Both the position numbers and the translations under genes were made by a program. From assembly GCA_026745465.1 (NCBI GenBank), contig JACYXH010000575.1:1866001-1930000 (forward strand): DNA of 64,000 bases, in the 5' to 3' direction. The notes under the pieces are model-generated. The model was not told the DNA's origin and did no database searches. It saw only the letters and a list, made by a program, of their open reading frames with translations. Numbering within the stretch: position 1 is the first letter of the stretch; each line of letters begins with the position of its first letter. This DNA comes from Lota lota. Its lineage: Eukaryota; Chordata; Actinopteri; Gadiformes; Lotidae. Of this stretch, positions 56,678-64,000 are shown piece after piece.

Positions 56678-59600
56678 ATGAGTGCGATGCGTGTTGATAC
56701 CAAAGTGGTCATGTTGGGGAAAGAGAGTGTTGGCAAGACGAGCCTGGTGGAGAGATACGTCCACAACCGCTTTCTCGTCGGGCCTTACCAGAACGTGAGT
56801 GTCAGACCCTTCTCCCCCTTCCCCCCCTGCTTGACTTGTAGTGCTGCTGTTTGGCGGTTTCATAATACATAATTACTTCTTATTTTATCAGGAAATATTG
56901 GTATGATAAAAAATGGTCTGTGTAGCTTTGTAAAAAAAAGATACAATTAGAAGTGCCTTCTGCTCAGTAATTGTCATTGCTTTCAGGAAGGCTTAATCAT
57001 ATCATATTTAAATCATACAACACAACCCAAACTGTATTGAATTATTTGTACAGCAGAACCGGGAATCATGGTCATGCTTAATTTAGATGATGTCTTTGTT
57101 GAAATGGTTCCTCTCTTTGCTCTCTGACAGACAATTGGAGCCGCTTTCGTTGCGAAACCCATTCAAGTTGGGGACAAGGTAGTCACCCTGGGAATATGGG
57201 TAAGTTGGGAGAACATCACAACAATGTGACCTGTTGCCCTTTTCACCTCTTGCACATTCACTCTTCTTGGTCTTGCTCTGTCCTTCTGGTTTCTGCTGTC
57301 TGACAAGTGGTTATTTGCCCGCCCCCTTGGTCATGCCCTCTCATCCCTGTTTTGCTCTCTGTGTCGGGGCAGGACACTGCTGGGTCGGAGCGCTATGAGG
57401 CCATGAGCAGGATCTACTACAGAGGTGCCAGGGCTGCCATCGTCTGCTACGGTCAGTCACACTCTGTATTTACCAACACCTTGCGGCCTACCGCTGACCT
57501 CCACTGTTAAGGCGTGGTCCATGCAAAATAAGGCGTTCTCCATTAAATACAACACAGACTTGGCTTGATCCATTTATGCTGGTAGCATTGCTGAAGCTAA
57601 ATGGAGGTTCACTTTTGGGGTGGACTTAAAGAGCCACTGAACGCTAGAATCAAGCCCCAGTGAGTTTGATTTACTATCTCCTGGTGCCCCCAAATCATTT
57701 TATGGGAAAAAAGCGGTGCTCTTAGTTCCACCCGCAAAGGCTGTCATTGTGATTGGATTTAATTTGAGTGTCCTTTCACAACTTTGTATTGTATGTATGT
57801 GTTTGGTGTCTAGCTACTTCGGTAATAGTGACTAACGGAACAGTACACAAGGCTTTAACACACTTTCCACCACCTCCATCAAACAAACACAAACAGTGCT
57901 CACATGACACAGCTAAACTGCAATAGTTCCATCTTATTTGTTACGTTTATTTAAACAAACCAAAACCTATTCTCTGTGATGTTGATTCTGCTTAGTTTTT
58001 GTCAGTTATTATACAAACAAGTATGTAGTGACTACATAGTTCCGCAAACATAGTATTTTCAGGGTAAATTAACTCTAAAAAGCTTTTGCCTTCAAAAGTA
58101 AACATGCAGTATGATTGTATAGGTGTAATAGGGGCAATATACCTTTTTAAGAAGCTGCTTTCTTACTACCTTGAATGTGTTCTTACTTTTCATCAGTTTA
58201 ACCTTTATTTGCACATTTAAAACGGGGAGTTGTATATAAATGATCCAGCAGTGGACCCTGACCCCACTAGTGTAAGCAGCATGTAGGAGTCAAACATGGT
58301 GTTTTTCAATGTTACTATTCTACACATGTTCACTGGGACACAGATGGCTGCTCTTTTTAATACAGGGTCCTACCTTTTTTAAAGATGTCTGCCTCAGGAC
58401 AAGCTACTACTAGAGGGGAATTCCAGAGATAACTAAAGAAACCAGATAATGAAATCTCTCGACTGTGATCAAACGTAACTTAACATTCCGCCCTTAGGCC
58501 AATGCAGCGGCCTCTGTGCAGAGACCAATGCAACAGGGTGTTGTTAATGTCTGGAGTTCACGGTACACTTTATAGTTGCAGGTTAATGACACCCGTGTTG
58601 GCTTCTGTGCTTGCTGTTGTTGTCAAGGTAGCATCCCTGTGTTAATGGCTTAAAGGTACCTAAAAACCGGGCCTACTTCCAACCTAGCTAGCTATAGAGT
58701 GGTGACCAGTTCCACGGGAGCCATGTTGTTCACCGGGACCAACATGCTTGTGTTGGTGGGGGGGGGGGGTTCCTAGATCTCACAGATAGCAGCAGTTTCC
58801 AGCGAGCACGGTTCTGGGTGAAGGAGCTCCAGAACTGCGAGGAGGTGAGTTTGTGTTTTCTATATAAAATATAAAGACAAGAGTATTAAAGACGGCCCCT
58901 ACTGAGGGTTTATTGTATCACACCTCCATTCTCTCCACTGATCAGATTCTAAATAAGTAGGCAGTACATGTGTGCCGTTACTCATTACATCAACTTGTTT
59001 TAAATACATTTTTGAGGAAATATTGACTTATGGGAGATAACAATAGTGACTCTTTTCTTTAAAATAGTTTAATTGAAAAATGTAATTTACTTTTTGAATC
59101 CATGAATAATAAGACAATGAAAAGACTATAAGAGCGGCTTGTGTCTGTGTGTCGGTCTGTCTTACAGCACTGTAAGATCTACCTGTGCGGTACTAAGAAC
59201 GACCTGGTGCAGGCAGACAGAAGCCTGCGTCAGATAGACTTCCACGATGCCCAGGACTTCGCTGAAGGTACCTTCCCTCTCCACCCGAATTTAGGCTACA
59301 TTTTGCTTAAGCTTTGACAGCAAAACAAACGACAACAACAACAATGGAATTCTCAATGACATGAGACTGAGCTTAACTTGTTCCGCTCGGTCTGGTGCCA
59401 TGCTAATGTTGGCATCAGCTCATGTCGGGAGACGGGGGGGATTGCCGTCTGATGAGTAACGCCCAAACCTTTTTTCCCTTTGCAGAGATTGGAGCGCAGC
59501 TTTATGAGACATCCAGTAAGACTGGAAACAATGTTGGTGAGTCATGCCCGTTAACTCCTTTCTTTAGTCGCTCCGTAGGGCCATGCTCAATTAATACTTC

Positions 59601-59693
59601 AAAAGAATTGCAGTAACCAAACATTCAAATCAAAGCTGGTCAGCCTTATTTGATTTTATTCTGCTCTTGTAGTGGCTGTTAATTTAAGAATGA

Positions 59694-59736
<43 letters not shown>

Positions 59737-60182
59737 ATTGTAGTGGAAAGGATGAACCACTAACTCTTGTTTTCTGTGGCGGCCTTTTCAAACAGATGAG
59801 TTATTTCAGAGGGTTGCAGAGGACTACAGCGACTCTGCCTTCCAGTATATGTCAAGTGAGAGAATATTATTATCTAAATGGACCAACAAATTTGAATGAA
59901 TTTAAAACCCTAACCCGTACAAAAATGCACCATATTAAATTAAGTAAGTGAAAAACTGTTAAACTGCCATATACAGAAGAGGTGCTAAACTGTTGACATT
60001 TAACACTGTCTGAAGAGAATGACTACTGTGTTACGCTAATATCGGTTCTCTGACACAATGGAAGAGGATTCTTAATGGTGTGGCGTTAAACTCTGTCCTC
60101 TCCTCTCTCAACAGATGAGGCCGGTGTGGACCTGGGCCAAAAGAAGAACTCCTATTTCTACTCTTGTTGCCATAACAACTGA
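56678..60182 (+). CDS. rab24: Rab24 small GTPase, complete, 8 coding exons
   Basis: Atypical Rab linked to late autophagy (autophagosome clearance). Exons 56678-56794, 57131-57199, 57373-57451, 58777-58844, 59168-59267, 59486-59536, 59796-59855 and 60115-60182 all have GT-AG borders and matching phases. They total 203 residues, as in human. P-loop GKESVGKT (14-21), switch I TIGAAF (from 40), G3 DTAGSE (63-68), TKND (120-123) and TSSKT (153-157) are present. Residue 67 is Ser where most Rabs have the catalytic Gln; this is the known RAB24 signature for very low GTPase activity. The C-terminus is YFYSCCHNN, with the two cysteines not at the very end, as in mammalian RAB24 (CCHH), which is poorly prenylated. 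Confidence 0.97.
59697..59734. repeat. (TG)n microsatellite in rab24 intron 6
   Basis: About 19 TG units, 61 bp before the exon at 59796 (UG in the transcript). Confidence 0.95.
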
Positions 60183-60740
60183 TTGTAAGGGACGAGGGGT
60201 CGCAGTGGGATGCCCTCGAAGAGTTTCAAGTCTGAGCCAAGAGCCTGGAATCCCCACCACCAAGGAGAGAGGATGGGGACAGAACGAATGAAGGATGTTC
60301 TTTTGCTCATCATCGCTGGAATCTCGTTGGTGGTTTGACTTGAGTGAAGAGGCTTCTTGGGAGACACGACTTGAGATGGCGGGCCGATCCCAGGGCCTCA
60401 TTTCACTTTGTTCTCACCTTCATTTGAAGACTTGTGGGTGTTTTTAGGTTTTTTGGAAACCTCTGAACTCATCTAAAACAAGTGTGGTGGTGGGGCAGTT
60501 CTCCTCTTGTTTATGATGTTAGGCATTGGGTTTTTTTTTTTTGCGTGTGTTTACATCCCTGAAAAAGAAATACTTATTTTATCATGTTAACGCCAAGGTG
60601 GACTCATTGAAATCGGACCCACAATTTTGAAGCCATTATTTTAATTTATTTAAAAAGAAAACACAAACAATGTCTGGCAGATCCTTGTGTGTTGAAGTGT
60701 TGAGACATTAATAAATAAAAGTTCACGGACATGTTTTAAA
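60183..60740 (+). other. rab24: rab24 3'UTR with overlapping poly(A) signals
   Basis: Non-coding sequence after TGA. Overlapping AATAAA hexamers lie at 60710-60715 and 60714-60719. Confidence 0.65.
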
Positions 60741-63700
60741 AAAAGAATGAACAAGCTGCAGTGACACTTTGAACTTGCGGGGAGAAATAAATAGTTTTGT
60801 GAGAGACTTAAGTTTACAGTGACAAAGAGTCAAGGGGTCTCCTCTCCCCTCCAGATATAATCATCTGACACACACACACACACACACGTTTTACCAACAC
60901 AGGAAACCCATGGGAGTGTTGTCACAGTTAAGTAACTGCAATGGCACATGACTGCTCAACTTTACTTACCGTGCTTCAGTCCCAAGCATTACGAACAACC
61001 TAAATCTGTCGCTGTTTTAAGAGTTGCTGCCTTGTTCACTCCTGTCTGTGATAAAGTGTCTATTTGTCAATATTTTGATGCCATTTTTAGAAAAAAAAAT
61101 TGTTCAGTTGATGGAGAAAAAAAAGCCCAAGATATGCTTTTAACTGTCCTGGAATATTAAAGAGCAGACTCCTTAAACGAATGTTATGACACATGGAAGG
61201 GTTTGTCACAACCCATTTAGTGTTAAGTAATCTGTTATAAGTTGTGGTATTTCCTTCATTGTATTTATTTTAGCATCACAATGCTTTTAATTTTTATTTG
61301 AGTGCATATTTTGGGCCATCCAACAGTATCTGGAGAAACTGGAAAGTGAGTTTAAATGGATTTTTTATGCATTTAAGGTTATTTTCAAATCGACCTGCCT
61401 TGCAGATGATTGTTACAAAAGTCCAAAAACACAAAACTAAATTGCCAAACAAAAGAAAATGTTACCAATGCTGCATACACTGAGCTGTGATGTTCTTGGA
61501 AGGTCAATTCTCAAATAAAATAAACGTTACTGTTTAAAAAGCAAGACTGTTTGAGGGGGGAAACAGTGACTTCCAATTTCTGATGAAATAGCTTGTGGTT
61601 GATACTGTACTAGGATTATCTTATGCACCTGCTTCTCACTCGGTCTCAGCACAAGGAAGTGAGTGGACTTCCTGTCCATGTGTTCACTAATGTGCTCATC
61701 CATTACAGCAAGCAAACGTCCTTCTCGTTGAACTTGAAACATTGTGTGGCTGTAGGACTATGTTTGCTGTAGTATCCGCATCCATCATCACTAATGTCAA
61801 TCGACCCAGTTAAAAAACAAAAAAGCTGTAATTATTATTAGGCTAATTAGGTTCGTCGGCCACTGCTTGCTTCCTTGTTGCCTCAGAAGAAAGCAGAACT
61901 GGTTAAAATTCACATACCGTATACAGGACCAGCGCAAAGAGCCGCAGCACAAAGAAAGAGAAGGAGAGAGAGGACCTGCGGTAACCAGAGACCTTTAGAC
62001 CTTTCAGGGCCGTTAGGGAGACTGCAGAGTGCATTGCGGTTCATGGTCCGGTATGAAACAGCCCACTACTACAAGGAACATGATTATTAATATAAAGAGG
62101 CTCAGCGGGGGACCCTGGCACCCTTACGTTGTGTCGTCAATGGCTGTTCGGGGGCATCTTGTGAGCAAAGAGGCAAAACAATAGAGCTGACGTCCAGGTT
62201 TTTCAGGCTTTTTTTTTATGATCAGGGAGGATTGTTCTCATGGTGCTGTTTCGTACTCTAAATGTAATAACGAAGGATGCGAGGAGGGAATTACATGTTT
62301 TCACAATAACACCATTTACCCATTCTTGTTCCCAATATGACGATGCCACTGCGACAGGACCAACAATAGCACAGAACCGTCGTTCATTGGGATACGTAGA
62401 CCCGCTACCATGGCAACGTCGTCTTGATTTACATCAATTTGTACCGATCTGTTTAGATTTACTCCAAGCTATTTAGAGATGGCTCTGGATTTACTAATCG
62501 GTGTCTAATCCAACCAAACATAATGCGCATTAGATTAATATGCATCTTTTCGTGCAGTAAATGTTCACCAAAGTCTTCAAGGTGTTCATCACAGCTAACA
62601 TAGGCACCAACGGACTCATAAGATGAAAGTTGGTTGCAATTGAGAAACCATGTACTTTTTTTTTTTTATTGAGCAATAGGTACAATAAAGAAATGTACCT
62701 ATACTGTGTTGATGTCTGACTCCTTATTCATTCATGATGGATTTGTGATTAACCAGACACCAGGAGGGAATTTCATCACCTTGTCATTTCCTAATACTTT
62801 ACTAAAATGGTCATCTGTGGAGAACTGTTCGGTCAAAGAGCCCAGACACTGGGTGTTCCATTTCATCTTCACAAAACGAAATACAATAATTGGATTAATA
62901 CAAGCTGGCTCGCTCAGTCACAACACTGACCAGTCAAGGGAAAATAAAAGATAACAAATAAACCAAACGACGTGAAAGACACCTATGCTTCATGGAGACC
63001 AAACACATTGACCATTTCAGCACTACAGCTCAGAGTCATAGCAGTGACATGTCCCTGACCCAAACAGAAGACTGGACTGGTTACCAAGACAAAAATGCTT
63101 ATTTATATTATGTCTCCCGTTTACCTGTGTGCAGTACATAATCCTATCGAAATAAGCACATTGGACACTCACATGGGAAATAAATATCAAGAATGCATTC
63201 AGACTCATCAAATACAACGGCATGCCTCTTGTAAACAAACAAACAAACAAACAAAACCAAATTTTATCCACTGCAATAATTGCATTTTTCAATGGTCAAT
63301 CCAATAGGTTTACAACTTAAATCACCACCATCTTAAGTGCTCTACATATTTCTTAAATATGTTGCTTCAATAATAAGAATCTCATTATAAACAATATTAT
63401 ATTGTTAGATTAGAATTAAGGCAAATTAGAGATAATACGTCTATATTATACAAGATATACTGTTTTAAATGTATAGTGTCTCCAATGGACACTGACTGGG
63501 ATGTGCATGAAACAATGTGAGAAGTAGGCTATAGCTAACGGCTAACGTCAACAGTGCCAGGTGGAAGTGGGTGAAAAGCTGTCATATTTTCCTCATTGTG
63601 GAAAGATTAAAACAGGGATTCATTGCTGTCCACAAAAACCAACTCGGGCACAAGAAAACGATGGGGATGTAACATCAGCATTATCTTCCTAAGTAAACAA

Positions 63701-64000
63701 AGTGTAGAAGGTCTCTACAATTTGAATGCTCTTCTACACTTAAATAAATCAACAAAATACCAATTCATTTGGCGGCCGTTGGAAATCGCACTAGCACACT
63801 GTTGAACGTCCTTTTAAAATGTTTAGGTAGCATCACTCAGATGACACTCAAGGTAAATATTCACACAACTGGAGGCACAACACCTGTTTCTGTAGCCAAG
63901 CTTTTGGTTGCCATGGTGACATTTGATGAGTGGATGGGGTAGTGATGGGGAGATAAATGGAGAAGTAAGTGCTATGGCGAAGCCTAGCCTGTAAGTCAGA
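60741..64000. other. no gene recognised
   Basis: AT-rich sequence with a short CA tract at about 60869-60887 and a (CAAA)n run near 63235-63256. Short ORFs here show no recognisable domain or splice-consistent pattern. Parts near 61515 (AATAAAATAAA) could belong to a longer rab24 3'UTR isoform. Confidence 0.4.

Noticed and set aside
62706-63307. Short ORFs near the right end as a possible next gene
   Set aside because: No domain or splice-consistent frame; sequence is AT-rich and could equally be intergenic or 3'UTR.

Overview
The window is nuclear DNA from a ray-finned fish. The genes are split by GT-AG introns and have vertebrate orthologues. One short tRNA gene carries an intron, and interspersed and tandem repeats are abundant. 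More than twenty long CA/TG, CT and GAAA tracts, several of them abutting splice sites, resemble what is known of gadiform (cod-like) genomes. That placement is an inference from repeat style, not from a marker gene. There are no bacterial, phage or CRISPR features.

Layout from left to right: (1) 264-1952, plus strand, the last three exons of an MFF/FATE1-family tail-anchored mitochondrial protein. (2) 7640-25304, minus strand, angiomotin (amot), with 13 coding exons and a long 3'UTR that ends tail-to-tail with gene 1. (3) About 25.4-37.6 kb, repeat-rich sequence upstream of the first proposed amot coding exon, with a 1-kb GC-rich minisatellite, long dinucleotide tracts and a degenerate telomere-like repeat. 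(4) 39438-47959, minus strand, phosphoglycerate kinase pgk1, complete in 11 exons and 417 codons. (5) 49143-50981, minus strand, cox7b, complete in 3 exons. (6) 51269-51379, plus strand, intron-bearing tRNA-Leu(CAA). (7) 53743-55608, minus strand, pgrmc1, complete in 3 exons. (8) 56678-60182, plus strand, rab24, complete in 8 coding exons, divergent from pgrmc1 across about 1 kb that contains a perfect CRE palindrome. (9) 60.8-64 kb, no gene recognised.

The human orthologues of amot, pgk1, cox7b and pgrmc1 are on the X chromosome (Xq21-q24), so most of the window is a block of old X synteny; rab24 is an addition from another human chromosome. FATE1, a possible relative of gene 1, is also X-linked. 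No operon-like functional grouping is expected. The genes cover mitochondrial fission (MFF-like), Hippo/YAP junction signalling (amot), glycolysis (pgk1), respiration (cox7b), haem/sterol biology (pgrmc1) and autophagy (rab24).

The most unusual features are in amot. The 3' end of one exon and its splice donor are tandemly copied about five times with intervening CA repeats. A 21-bp coding minisatellite carries a one-base insertion that shifts the reading frame. The next intron appears to use a GC donor. Two previously unlisted 5' coding exons join in phase. I made all exon boundaries by hand from splice consensus, reading phase and remembered family sequences; nothing was aligned by computer.
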